A stretch of 64,000 bases of DNA from an uncultured Prevotellaceae bacterium (lineage in GTDB: Bacteria > Bacteroidota > Bacteroidia > Bacteroidales > Bacteroidaceae): assembly GCA_900321425.1 (NCBI GenBank), contig ONWA01000006.1, positions 38,935 to 102,934 on the forward strand. The letters run 5' to 3'. Each line of letters starts with the position of its first letter. Positions within the stretch are counted from its first letter, which is position 1. A program made the position numbers and the translations under genes. Shown piece by piece: positions 1 through 8,328 of the stretch. A model generated the notes under the pieces. It saw only the letters and a list, made by a program, of their open reading frames with translations, was not told the DNA's origin and did no database searches.

Positions 1-1
1 C

Positions 2-2053
2 AAAAATGCATGGATGAAAGTTCTTACATTAGCAAATAATGCTGATGTTGAAATTCTAGAAAATAAGATTCTTCCAAGAGATTATGATGCAGTCATTTCC
101 TATCCTGCAAATTTGTCAGACAAGGGCAATGATGTTGAACAGCTGTGTAAAGCATATGACTCTCTTCAACCAGGTGGAATGTTTGTTTTACTTTGTCATC
201 CGAGGCTTTTGACTGATGAAACAAATTCATCATTAAGGAATAGGCTTGTCAAAGATAAAGCAATTCGAGAGATTATACAATTACCACAGGTAATGAGTAG
301 CAGCGCATCTTTTGATACCTATTGTGTTATCATTGCAGAAAAAGGACGTAAAGATGGTGATACAACATTAATAGATGCTCAAAGATGTCAGAAGATTGAG
401 AATAATGAACGTTATCTGTGTTCCTTCGACATGACAGAATTCAATGCTATTCTGCAGAATAACGGAAAAGATCCCAATACCGGATTTAGAAATCTTGTTA
501 AGGTGTCTTCTGATAAACTATCGTCTAGCATTTTGCTCCCTCAAGTATATACAGTCGAAAGACCATTGGAAGTAGAGCAGCCAGTTCCCCTTTCAACACT
601 TTGTTCCATAGAATCCACGATAGTTCGTGATGTCCATTTTAACTTGCCAGAGGATACCCCCTGGATAACAATAAGTGATATTACTCCTTTGTTTTCTGGG
701 GAAATGAATATGTCTGATATAAGAAAAGCAGATTGTCCAAACAATCCTCCTTATATCGAAGGAAATAAAGATTATGCATTCGATGAATACGGCAAGTTCG
801 TTGACTCCATCTGGGTTCAGATGAATACGAAAAAAGGACATCATGTATTGGAATATCGTCAGTGTACATTCCTTGACGGAAGCAATGATGTTGTCCTTTA
901 TAAAAACGGAAGTTCAGCGAAATTAGTCCTCAAAAAACGCTCAGCAGAACATGGGGTGGGTGTTGCCGTAGTCAGAGCAACGAACAAGCCATTTGCTGTT
1001 AGCAATGGAATCCTTGTGTTTCGACCGAAGAATGGTTTTGATGCCCAGACCTTGGCCGCTATGTTGCGATTGCCTATTGTCAGTAGACAATTGTTGGTTT
1101 ACGAACAGTTTGGTATAGGACTTCATCTGGACGATATTCTTGTCCCAACGGACAAGCGTATCATTGGTGACGAGCTTTATAGAATGAAGAGGGAAGAGTC
1201 TGTCACTAAGGAGTTAGAAGACAATTATACTGTAGCCCAGAAAAAATACAAAGCAAAGTTGGAAGATTACCAACATGCTATGCGGAAACATATTAGAGAA
1301 ATTAGTTCTTCTGTGCGTCGCATGGAGCGCTTTATCAATGATATGAATTCTTCGGATGAGGGGAAAAAGTTCTTGATTGACAGATTGGCTGTGATTAAGA
1401 GTCATCGATTATATCTCTCAGAAGACATAGAGCGCCTTAATGAAGAGAATACGTATGGTGAAGCATCGCCTTTTGATATTGATTACTGTTTAAGAAGTTA
1501 TCGAGAATACTTTGGATCCGATGTCTGTACTATAAAATATACTAATGAAATAGCGAATGAAGCGATTCGGAAATATTTGAAGGATCATCAAGCGGAATTA
1601 AAAGAGCTTGATGAGAAAAGTAGATATAAAAATATTGAAATGGCATCGACTGGAAGCAGTCTGGCTTATGTTGATATTGCGGAATACAACTTTGGGAAGA
1701 TTGTAAGGAACATCCTTGAGAATGCAAAGAAGCACGGCTTTGATGACTTTATCGATGTTAATCGTAAGGATTGTGTAATAGAAATTGTACTTAACTGGGA
1801 TGAGGATAGAAATATGTACCGTATTGATTTCCGCAATAATGGAAATTCTCTACCAGAAGGATTGACCAAAGGTAGCTATGGTGAGAATAGAAAATATGCA
1901 GGTCGGACAGGTGGTACAGGCATCGGTGGATATGAAGTTGCAGAAAATGTGAAGCATTACGATGGCGACTATTCGATATCACAAGACGGTGGCTGGGTAG
2001 TAGTTAGTATATATTTACCAAAGAGCAAGATATATGGACAAGAAAGAGTATAA
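2..2053 (+). CDS. Type I methylase-like / target-recognition-like / histidine kinase fusion (5' end outside window)
   Basis: The frame is open to the left edge, so the gene probably starts upstream; the first ATG is at 14 and residues are counted from it. Residues 20-115 resemble the second half of an HsdM catalytic domain (YDAVISYPAN at the motif IV position, then LQPGGMFVLL and IIQLP). The usual NPPF is replaced by SYPAN, so methylation activity is doubtful. Residues about 190-390 resemble an HsdS target-recognition domain. A coiled coil with a DHp-like helix follows (H426 in KHIREISS). Residues 560-670 form a HATPase_c domain: N-box NILENAKKHG (N566, N570), G1 box DFRNNG (D605), G2 box GGTGIGG (633-639). 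The 3' end overlaps the receiver gene by 20 bases, so the two are translationally coupled. Inference: a DNA-sensing kinase. The domain calls rest on motif reading, not on a search. Confidence 0.7.
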   Translation, partial: KNAWMKVLTLANNADVEILENKILPRDYDAVISYPANLSDKGNDVEQLCKAYDSLQPGGMFVLLCHPRLLTDETNSSLRNRLVKDKAIREIIQLPQVMSSSASFDTYCVIIAEKGRKDGDTTLIDAQRCQKIENNERYLCSFDMTEFNAILQNNGKDPNTGFRNLVKVSSDKLSSSILLPQVYTVERPLEVEQPVPLSTLCSIESTIVRDVHFNLPEDTPWITISDITPLFSGEMNMSDIRKADCPNNPPYIEGNKDYAFDEYGKFVDSIWVQMNTKKGHHVLEYRQCTFLDGSNDVVLYKNGSSAKLVLKKRSAEHGVGVAVVRATNKPFAVSNGILVFRPKNGFDAQTLAAMLRLPIVSRQLLVYEQFGIGLHLDDILVPTDKRIIGDELYRMKREESVTKELEDNYTVAQKKYKAKLEDYQHAMRKHIREISSSVRRMERFINDMNSSDEGKKFLIDRLAVIKSHRLYLSEDIERLNEENTYGEASPFDIDYCLRSYREYFGSDVCTIKYTNEIANEAIRKYLKDHQAELKELDEKSRYKNIEMASTGSSLAYVDIAEYNFGKIVRNILENAKKHGFDDFIDVNRKDCVIEIVLNWDEDRNMYRIDFRNNGNSLPEGLTKGSYGENRKYAGRTGGTGIGGYEVAENVKHYDGDYSISQDGGWVVVSIYLPKSKIYGQERV

Positions 2054-3179
2054 TGTCATATGGATTGATGACGAGTGGGATAAAATGACAGAGTTCAAAG
2101 ATGAGTGTGAAGAACTTCACATTCATCTTAAGCCGTATTCATATCAGAAGGCTGCAATGGAGGAATTAGACAAGCATCCAAATTCTTGGGATGCTGTTCT
2201 TTTGGATGGTGAGATAAAAGATAAGTCCGAGCATGAGGAACCTTCAACCAAGGGACTACTAAAGGCTCTTATGTATCTTGCTGAGAGACACAAACAAATA
2301 CCTCGTTTTATCTCTACAGGAAAAGACAAAGTGAAGGATAATGAAATGCTTAAAGATGAGCGAATATACATTAAGGATGTTGATGATGAGAAACTGTTTG
2401 ATGACATAAAGAATACAATAGATAATATCGAAAGATTTAAGGTCAAATTATTATATAAGGATGTCATCGAACTATTGGGAACCATAAATAAGGACGTGTG
2501 CGAATCCATTATAAGTATATTTGAGAAAATGCACAACCCTGATTCTGATATTTCTTTTGACTCAAGACTATATTACAATCAGATTCGTCAAGCTTTAGAA
2601 TGTGTATTTATAGTGGCAAATAAAAAAGGGGTTATCCCTGATGAATGCTTTAACGATGAAAGACCTAACATAGACCAATGTTATAGGTATTTGGTAGGAG
2701 ACCCTGCTTTTCATGCTGGTGTTAGGTATGGTCAACAAGGAGAGTATATTGTTCCTGAGTACATTGGAGCAATGATGGCAATGATAAAAAACATAGGCAA
2801 TGAATTCTCACATCCAAATGAAAACAATAAAACTCACTACCTCCTTTATAGTTTAGCCCTTAATTTGTATGAAATAGCAAATTGGATGTTCCGTTATATA
2901 GAGGAACACCCCAATCGAGAGGAGAATTTGCTGAAATGTACTAAAATTGAGAAACCTACTAATGATGATCTAGAAGGGCTTGTTGAGATGCAAAAAATCT
3001 ATCATATTGGAAGAAAGTTCGGAGTTAATCCAGGCTTTGTACTTAAAAACGGATTGTTAGGAAAGAAGGTCAAAATAGTTAAATATGGTATAAACAACGA
3101 CGATAATCTCTCAAAGCTCTATCCCTTCTTCGCTTCTAACATTCAGCTTATAGTTGAGCCAGAAAACAGTTCCAAGTAG
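2034..3179 (+). CDS. Response-regulator receiver protein with helical, possibly HEPN-like C-terminal half
   Basis: Residues 1-120 are a receiver domain: acidic pair D12/D13 in IWIDDE, phospho-acceptor D58 in VLLDGE, S94/T95 in FISTGK, and K114 in YIKD. The remaining 260 residues are mainly helical and contain no recognisable DNA-binding helix-turn-helix. Around residues 248-262 the string IKNIGNEFSHPNE (H260) resembles the short N-x-x-x-H segment of HEPN/DUF4145-type helical domains; this is a weak resemblance only. The start overlaps the end of the kinase-methylase gene, which points to a cognate pair. The likely model is that the kinase phosphorylates D58 and the C-terminal half is the output, perhaps a ribonuclease. 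That output role is inference. AT-rich codon use matches the partner gene and differs from the core genes further right. Confidence 0.7.
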   Translation: MDKKEYNVIWIDDEWDKMTEFKDECEELHIHLKPYSYQKAAMEELDKHPNSWDAVLLDGEIKDKSEHEEPSTKGLLKALMYLAERHKQIPRFISTGKDKVKDNEMLKDERIYIKDVDDEKLFDDIKNTIDNIERFKVKLLYKDVIELLGTINKDVCESIISIFEKMHNPDSDISFDSRLYYNQIRQALECVFIVANKKGVIPDECFNDERPNIDQCYRYLVGDPAFHAGVRYGQQGEYIVPEYIGAMMAMIKNIGNEFSHPNENNKTHYLLYSLALNLYEIANWMFRYIEEHPNREENLLKCTKIEKPTNDDLEGLVEMQKIYHIGRKFGVNPGFVLKNGLLGKKVKIVKYGINNDDNLSKLYPFFASNIQLIVEPENSSK

Positions 3180-3207
3180 AACGGAACCATTCGCAAGGTT
3201 GTTTTCC

Positions 3208-3238
3208 TTGTAAAGTTGTGGAAATCGGCTTACCTTTG
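3208..3238 (+). promoter_or_regulatory. Bacteroidota-type promoter for the 3317 gene cluster
   Basis: The -7 box TACCTTTG lies at 3231-3238, and a TTG-containing -33 candidate lies at about 3208, giving roughly the usual spacing. It sits in the 137-base gap after the receiver gene and would drive the hypothetical/helicase cluster beginning at 3317. The call is by consensus only. Confidence 0.5.
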
Positions 3239-3316
3239 CAGCGTCAATCATCGATACCACCTCGAGATTGATGCTGCAAAGCGTTAGTGGTGGAAACTAA
3301 AACAGGACGAACTACT

Positions 3317-3763
3317 ATGATGAACACAGCACTCCAAGCAATCGCAACCAAGGCTCTTCCGGCACTCTCTGGCGAGCAAGTGACCTACAACGCAGCAAAG
3401 AACGTATTTCTTTCGCAAGGATATACCAGTGCTGCAGGGAATATGTACTACAAAGCCATTCGCCTGTCGAATAGGTTGGTAGTGTACTACGACCTTGGTC
3501 AAGGGTATGCTCACACCTTTCTGAATGGCATCAAACTTTACTGCTTTGATGGGCCAAAGGCGCAACTGATCGCGCAGAAGTACTGGGGCGGCTTTGACTA
3601 TCGCATCTTCAACGAACTGTTCGCAAAAGAACAGAGTATTCTGATGCTGAAGAGCTTCTTGGAGGGGCAGATGAAGTTGCAAGGAGCACATGTGAGTGAC
3701 CAAGAACTCATCAGTTTCGCAAGAAGCATGGTAGAGGAAACACAACGCAAACAGTTGGCGTGA
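3317..3763 (+). CDS. Hypothetical protein, tandem paralogue of the next gene
   Basis: I do not recognise this family. The product is about 148 residues. The open frame extends up to 3287, but I chose the ATG at 3317 because the protein then aligns from its first residues with the neighbour at 3822. Shared positions are YYKAIRLSNRLVVY against YYRGIRFCDRIVIL, LNGIKLYCFDGPKAQLI against IDSIELYAFNGQKMELI, and a C-terminal helix KSFLEGQMKLQ against KNFLTGVMKTQ. There is no signal peptide, membrane segment or catalytic motif. The pattern suggests a small alpha/beta fold with a helical tail. The pair precedes a helicase gene, so a nucleic-acid role is possible but unproven. Confidence 0.6.
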   Translation: MMNTALQAIATKALPALSGEQVTYNAAKNVFLSQGYTSAAGNMYYKAIRLSNRLVVYYDLGQGYAHTFLNGIKLYCFDGPKAQLIAQKYWGGFDYRIFNELFAKEQSILMLKSFLEGQMKLQGAHVSDQELISFARSMVEETQRKQLA

Positions 3764-3821
3764 AAGCCCACTATCTGCGACATATACAAGAAGACGTTTA
3801 ACCATTAAAATCGAGAAAACT

Positions 3822-4328
3822 ATGGCAACACTGACCAAAGCAATCAACAAGAACCTGTTCGACAACATCCTGCCGTCATTCGGCAACCCGCGTGTTCATA
3901 TTCCCATCTGGGATGACAGTCAGAAGATGTTCATCTGCGACGAGTTCGAGAGTGGTAATGGACATCGCTACTATCGCGGTATCCGATTCTGTGATCGTAT
4001 TGTCATCCTTGAGAAGGTGGGATTGTACCATAGTTGGACGTATATTGACAGCATTGAGCTCTATGCCTTCAATGGTCAGAAGATGGAACTCATCCAGAAG
4101 CGTGACTACGACAAAGTATTCCGCAATGAGGAATTCATTCGCCAGGAGTCGGAGCAAATGGTGAAGAACTTTCTAACTGGTGTGATGAAAACTCAGCGCA
4201 TTTGTGCTCCTGTGGAGCAGATTGCAGCTCAGGCATCTGAACTGATCAACGGATGCTACAAGAGCTTCCTTGATCCGGATTTCAACACACGTTTAACCCA
4301 AATACTCCCCAAACTTGAACAGCGATAA
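3822..4328 (+). CDS. Hypothetical protein, second member of the tandem pair
   Basis: This 168-residue protein is a clear paralogue of the product encoded at 3317-3763 over roughly residues 35-130, with an extra tail of about 30 residues (FLDPDFNTRLTQILPKLE). The gap to its paralogue is 58 bases, and the next gene begins 4 bases after its stop, so the three genes look like one transcript. I see no enzymatic motif. Because it sits next to a Pif1/RecD-type helicase, the pair may serve that helicase, but nothing in the sequence proves this. Confidence 0.65.
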   Translation: MATLTKAINKNLFDNILPSFGNPRVHIPIWDDSQKMFICDEFESGNGHRYYRGIRFCDRIVILEKVGLYHSWTYIDSIELYAFNGQKMELIQKRDYDKVFRNEEFIRQESEQMVKNFLTGVMKTQRICAPVEQIAAQASELINGCYKSFLDPDFNTRLTQILPKLEQR

Positions 4329-4332
4329 GACT

Positions 4333-6381
4333 ATGGAAAACATGATTGACCAAGAGAACAAACAGCAGTTGCAGGCATATGACCTGATTGCTAACACCAA
4401 CAGTAGTTTCTTCCTCACAGGACGTGCAGGAACAGGCAAAACCACCTTTCTTCGCAAGGTGCAGAAAATGGTGGACAAGCAGTTTATCACGCTAGCTCCT
4501 ACTGGTGTGGCTGCTATCCTGGCTGGTGGTGATACCATTCACTCGTTTTTTGGACTGCCGATGGATGTCTGCACACCTGGCACAATGGGCAAGATGAGCG
4601 AGGCGAGAATCCTGACGCTTATCCATACTGACACCATTATTATCGATGAAGTGTCGATGGTGCGTTGTGACATCATTGACGCTATCGACTATACGATGCG
4701 TAAGACTTTGCGTTCGTCGCTTCCCTTTGGGGGTAAGCAGGTCATCTTTGTGGGCGATATGTTCCAGTTGCCTCCTGTGTTGAAGCAAGGAGCAGAGCAC
4801 GACCTGATGCATGATCTCTATCATACAGACGACTGCTTCTTCTATAAAGCAGACGTCATCAAGCGGATGCGTATGGTAAAGATTGAGTTCCAGAAGGTGT
4901 ATCGCCAGGAGGATAAGGATTTCCTTCGTATCTTGGAGAATGTACGCCTGAACAAGACGACACCAGAGAACCTAATGCACTTGAATCATCGTGTCTGCCA
5001 GCCGACGAAGGAGGATGGGGCAGTGATTACGCTGGCTTCTCTTAACAGGACTGCTGACACCATCAATCAGCAACGACTGGCTGCGATTGAGGCTGAGGAA
5101 TACATCTACGAGGGAACTGTGACAGGTAAGTTCGAAGAGAAGCGTTTCCCTGTAGACATGACGCTAAAATTGAAGGTGGGCGCTCAGGTGATGTTCACTC
5201 GCAACGATCCACATAAGCGTTGGGTAAATGGTACCATTGGCAAGGTGACCAAATTGACGAAGGACGAGATAAAGGTGACTATTGATGGTGGAGAAACCTA
5301 CGTGGTGCCAAACTGCTCGTGGGAGTCGTACAGCTATGAGTACGACAAAGATGAACGCAAAATGAAAAAGGAACTAATGGGCACTTTTACCCAGTATCCA
5401 CTTCGACTGGCATGGGCCATCACTGTACACAAAAGTCAGGGTATGACGTTCAACAAGCTCTACCTTGATCTAAGCAGGGGGATGTTCGCTGCAGGTCAAC
5501 TTTATGTGGCACTGAGTCGTGTACGTTCGTTGGGCGGATTGTTCCTCTCGCGTCCCATCATTCCTCAGTATGCTCATACGAGTCGTGAAGTACTGTCGTA
5601 TGCCAACGACTATAATGACGAGCAGGTCATCAACAGCGAAATTGAGAGTGGTAAGGCTGTGTATCAATTACTGGCTCATCACGACTATGATGAGGCTGCC
5701 AAGCAATACCTGATGCTGGTGCAGAAGAAGGCTGAGGCAGGTGACGTTAAGGAGGCGATGCAGCAGACAAAGCGTTTTCTCGATACCGTGATCTGTGACG
5801 AAGAGCTCTATGGGTGTATCGAAGAGGTGCCTGTAGCGTTGATGGGGATAGACCACTGGGCACCCAAATTCCTGGTTGCTCTGTTGAGTCTCTATGCAGG
5901 CAAATATGAGCAGGCTTTGAAGTATGCTGATAGTGTGTTGGCTCAGCATCAATGCCAGGAGGCACTCTATGTGAAGTCACGCTGCTTGGCTAAACTCGAG
6001 CGGTATGCTGAGGCGGATGCTGTGAATGTGCTGATGGGTGATGTGTTCGATATGTCAACACCAGACTGTAAGGTGCTCTACATGATTGCGATGCTTAACG
6101 AGTTGCATATTGGCGACAATGGATTGAACTTAATGCAGGAACTCATCAAGGTTAAATCCAAGTACAATAAGGGTATCTTGTCGCTCCGCTACTTGATGAA
6201 ACGTAAGGGGCTGGTGCTCGTCAAAACATCGGATGAACCTCGTGAGTTGGTGGATGACTTCAACTCGGACATCACAGAGGAGGAGTTTACTCAGAAGTTG
6301 ATGACAGCTAGAGAGAAGGCTCCAAAGGCAGTAGAATACCTGCTTCGACTGATTAGGAAGCAGGAACTCGAAGATGTCTAA
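4333..6381 (+). CDS. Pif1/RecD-type SF1 DNA helicase with TPR-like C-terminal region
   Basis: Walker A is GRAGTGKT at residues 30-37. Walker B is IIIDEVSM, and motif III is FVGDMFQLPPV. The C-terminal helicase motifs include WAITVHKSQGMTF and LYVALSRVRSLGG, which is the UvrD_C_2/Pif1 layout. The last 250 residues are helical with TPR-like pairs and are not part of the minimal helicase. A TTG at 4315 is in frame, but I prefer the ATG at 4333, 4 bases after the previous stop. It probably unwinds DNA with 5'-3' polarity, as is known for the family. It belongs to an accessory cluster and is distinct from the smaller RecD-like protein at 23660. Confidence 0.85.
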   Translation: MENMIDQENKQQLQAYDLIANTNSSFFLTGRAGTGKTTFLRKVQKMVDKQFITLAPTGVAAILAGGDTIHSFFGLPMDVCTPGTMGKMSEARILTLIHTDTIIIDEVSMVRCDIIDAIDYTMRKTLRSSLPFGGKQVIFVGDMFQLPPVLKQGAEHDLMHDLYHTDDCFFYKADVIKRMRMVKIEFQKVYRQEDKDFLRILENVRLNKTTPENLMHLNHRVCQPTKEDGAVITLASLNRTADTINQQRLAAIEAEEYIYEGTVTGKFEEKRFPVDMTLKLKVGAQVMFTRNDPHKRWVNGTIGKVTKLTKDEIKVTIDGGETYVVPNCSWESYSYEYDKDERKMKKELMGTFTQYPLRLAWAITVHKSQGMTFNKLYLDLSRGMFAAGQLYVALSRVRSLGGLFLSRPIIPQYAHTSREVLSYANDYNDEQVINSEIESGKAVYQLLAHHDYDEAAKQYLMLVQKKAEAGDVKEAMQQTKRFLDTVICDEELYGCIEEVPVALMGIDHWAPKFLVALLSLYAGKYEQALKYADSVLAQHQCQEALYVKSRCLAKLERYAEADAVNVLMGDVFDMSTPDCKVLYMIAMLNELHIGDNGLNLMQELIKVKSKYNKGILSLRYLMKRKGLVLVKTSDEPRELVDDFNSDITEEEFTQKLMTAREKAPKAVEYLLRLIRKQELEDV

Positions 6382-6432
6382 AACGCATGAAAGGCAATGA
6401 CGATAAAGATAACAACCTAAAACCAAACGACT

Positions 6433-6978
6433 ATGAAAACCACAAACGAAATCAATGAAAAGCAGAACCTTATGATGGAGGTAAAGATGATGATCCGGAA
6501 ACTGAGGGATTTAGGTGTGAGTGAAAAGGAGTTAGCCTCACTCATACAGACAGAACAACCCTTACTCAAGCTGACCATTAGTAGGGACTATAGACTATAC
6601 CTTGGAGAACAGCGGATGGAAATCCGTATGGAACCGTTGGTAAAGGCAGTGTATCTGTTGTTCTTACGACATCCAGAAGGAATCATCTTCAAGAATCTTC
6701 CTGATTATAGGCAGGAGTTGACAAGAATCTATTCAGATGTCAGACCTTGGGGGCTGACAGACAGAGCGCTACAGAGTATTGAGGATGTCACGAATCCGAT
6801 GCTAAACTCTATCAACGAGAAGTGTGCTCGAATAAGAAAGGCTTTTTCTGAACAACTCCCCAAAAGCGTTGCAAGATACTACTCCATTTCTGGAAAAAGA
6901 GGTGAGGTAAAAAAAATAGATCTCGTTCGAGCCAACGTGGTTTGGAAGTGCAAAATGCCAACTTCACAAGGCTTGTGA
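6433..6978 (+). CDS. Hypothetical protein, paralogue of the product encoded at 9539
   Basis: This 181-residue protein shares a strong block pattern with the product of 9539-10120: KAVYLLFLRHPEGIIFKNL against KAVYLLFLHHPEGIEFKKL, then a YRQEL/YRDEL motif, then NSINEKCARI against NSINEKCSRI, and a final hydrophobic strand ending VVWK against VVWE. It is soluble, with helices at the N-terminus. I do not know a function for this family. The KAVYLLFLxHPEG segment could be a winged-helix-like unit, but that is a guess. It follows the helicase gene after a 51-base gap and is probably co-transcribed with it. Confidence 0.65.
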   Translation: MKTTNEINEKQNLMMEVKMMIRKLRDLGVSEKELASLIQTEQPLLKLTISRDYRLYLGEQRMEIRMEPLVKAVYLLFLRHPEGIIFKNLPDYRQELTRIYSDVRPWGLTDRALQSIEDVTNPMLNSINEKCARIRKAFSEQLPKSVARYYSISGKRGEVKKIDLVRANVVWKCKMPTSQGL

Positions 6979-6989
6979 AGCAAAATAGC

Positions 6990-7020
6990 TTGGTAGCAAA
7001 GATAAAAGTGAGTATCTTTG
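6990..7020 (+). promoter_or_regulatory. Promoter for the 7048 small ORF and the 7144 gene
   Basis: The -7 box TATCTTTG is at 7013-7020, with a -33 candidate TTGG at 6990-6993, which is the usual Bacteroidota spacing. Transcription would begin about 20 bases before the small ORF at 7048. Confidence 0.55.
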
Positions 7021-7047
7021 CCAATACTATTTATTTTTAATAATGAG

Positions 7048-7143
7048 ATGATGAAAAGACAACATTTATTTAGAGAAGTTAATAAGGCGAACCAGCGGTG
7101 GGCTGAAGGAAAACGTAAGAAGATGACTGGCGATAAAAAATAG
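7048..7143 (+). CDS. Small basic 31-residue protein coupled to the next gene
   Basis: The frame starts ATGATG at 7048 and ends TAG at 7141-7143, with the next gene's ATG at 7144 immediately following. It encodes a strongly basic peptide beginning MMKRQHLFREVNKANQRWAE and ending in a lysine-rich tail. It lies directly after a good promoter and fills the whole leader of the 7144 gene. The exact TAG-ATG junction suggests translational coupling. It could be a real small protein or a leader peptide. It has no known function and is too short to classify. Confidence 0.45.
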   Translation: MMKRQHLFREVNKANQRWAEGKRKKMTGDKK

Positions 7144-8172
7144 ATGACGATGAAAGAGGTAAAACCAAGGCGTAACAAACCGATTGCTCAGCTGATAAAG
7201 AACTATCGGGATAAGAAGAGCGGTAAGGTTTCTGCTGCGCGGAATGAGATACAATGGCGATTTGACGCGTTGGACTGGAGGCATCAGAAACAGATATTGC
7301 CTGACTTCTTGCGCTCGGGCAAGGGAGATAGGAACTGGGCCAGCAGACAGATGTTTACGCACTGGGACGATTCGTTTATTCCTGTCGTTAAGGAGATTTG
7401 GGAGCAATACCATGAGACGCCTTTGTCTTGGGTCGTTATCCGTTATCTGCCGATTGATTATATTAAGGCCAATATGGATGTGCTGAGTGCAGGAAGGAAC
7501 TACTTCTTTATCTGCAAGAGACTGATTAATGATAGCGAGTTCCGTGTAGACAAAGAGCGTTTGTATGAGTCGGACTATCTTAGCCTGATGATACTAAAGA
7601 AATGTGAGATATGGCCCGCAATGGTATGGGGGCTGTTTTATACTCAAATGAGAAAGATATGCTTGGGTGAGTATAAGACACATATCAGTGATTTGACGTT
7701 TTACTCAGAGCGTGGGACAACTCTGATTTCTATTTTCAATTGCTCGATTGTAAAATCCATATTACGGACTATTGAACATGATCTGCACATGTTCGAAATC
7801 TATAAGCAGTTGAATGAATGGATTGATAGGGTTTCAAAGGCTGTGATGAAGTCTCGCGAATGGTTTCTGATAAAGAATTATGACTTGCCATATATGATTC
7901 CTGAAAAAATGGGACTTATACTGATGAGAAAATACTGCTATGAGCATCTGGAAGTGTCGTTTAGGATAAAGGGAGTATCCGTTGATACGCGGCAATTGGA
8001 TGAATTGTTGAAAAAGCTGGAGGTAATAGACTCTTTAGGAAGAACCAAGGATGAGCTGGAAGAAAAAGGGATGTTTACACCTTCTCTTATAAATCTAATT
8101 CATAGTTTTGATTTAGTGAAGACAGATGAATGTCCATTCAAGCTTAGAGAACTATCTGCGGCTGATGCTTGA
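7144..8172 (+). CDS. Hypothetical protein, 342 residues
   Basis: I do not recognise this protein. It is soluble, rich in aromatic and basic residues, and begins with a basic segment (PRRNKPIAQLIKNYRDKK). The middle has several tryptophans (WASRQMFTHWDD, PLSWVVIRYLP), and the C-terminus is amphipathic and helical (TRQLDELLKKLEVIDSLG). There is no signal peptide or transmembrane helix. Its start follows directly on the stop of the 31-residue ORF. The tryptophan- and helix-rich pattern could be a HEAT-like solenoid, but that is speculative. It belongs to the accessory block that ends with the FtsZ homologue. Confidence 0.6.
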   Translation: MTMKEVKPRRNKPIAQLIKNYRDKKSGKVSAARNEIQWRFDALDWRHQKQILPDFLRSGKGDRNWASRQMFTHWDDSFIPVVKEIWEQYHETPLSWVVIRYLPIDYIKANMDVLSAGRNYFFICKRLINDSEFRVDKERLYESDYLSLMILKKCEIWPAMVWGLFYTQMRKICLGEYKTHISDLTFYSERGTTLISIFNCSIVKSILRTIEHDLHMFEIYKQLNEWIDRVSKAVMKSREWFLIKNYDLPYMIPEKMGLILMRKYCYEHLEVSFRIKGVSVDTRQLDELLKKLEVIDSLGRTKDELEEKGMFTPSLINLIHSFDLVKTDECPFKLRELSAADA

Positions 8173-8245
8173 CAACTTCTTCAGAACTGTAAGGAAACTG
8201 GAGTTGGATATAGAGAAAATAAGACTACAGGAATGTGAACGATAA
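8165..8245 (+). CDS. Possible 26-residue ORF overlapping the end of the 7144 gene
   Basis: An ATG at 8165 lies inside the last codons of the 7144 gene and opens a frame to TAA at 8243-8245, encoding an amphipathic charged helix (MLDNFFRTVRKLELDIEKI and onward). The overlap would allow coupled translation. No homologue is known to me, so it may be chance or a remnant of a longer C-terminus. Confidence 0.25.
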   Translation: MLDNFFRTVRKLELDIEKIRLQECER

Positions 8246-8278
8246 CTCAAAGGATAGTCTGCAAGCCTTGCAAGAATT

Positions 8279-8308
8279 TTTGATTCTTAAAAATATTGTT
8301 TATTTTTG
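8279..8308 (+). promoter_or_regulatory. Promoter of the FtsZ homologue
   Basis: A TTTG -33 box at 8279-8282 is followed 18 bases later by the -7 box TATTTTTG at 8301-8308, an excellent match to the Bacteroidota consensus. The start codon follows 20 bases downstream. Confidence 0.65.
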
Positions 8309-8328
8309 CATACAAAAAATAGAAGGGT

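Noticed and set aside
3284-3886. 200-codon minus-strand open frame
   Set aside because: Antisense to the tandem paralogue pair, which is supported by mutual similarity.
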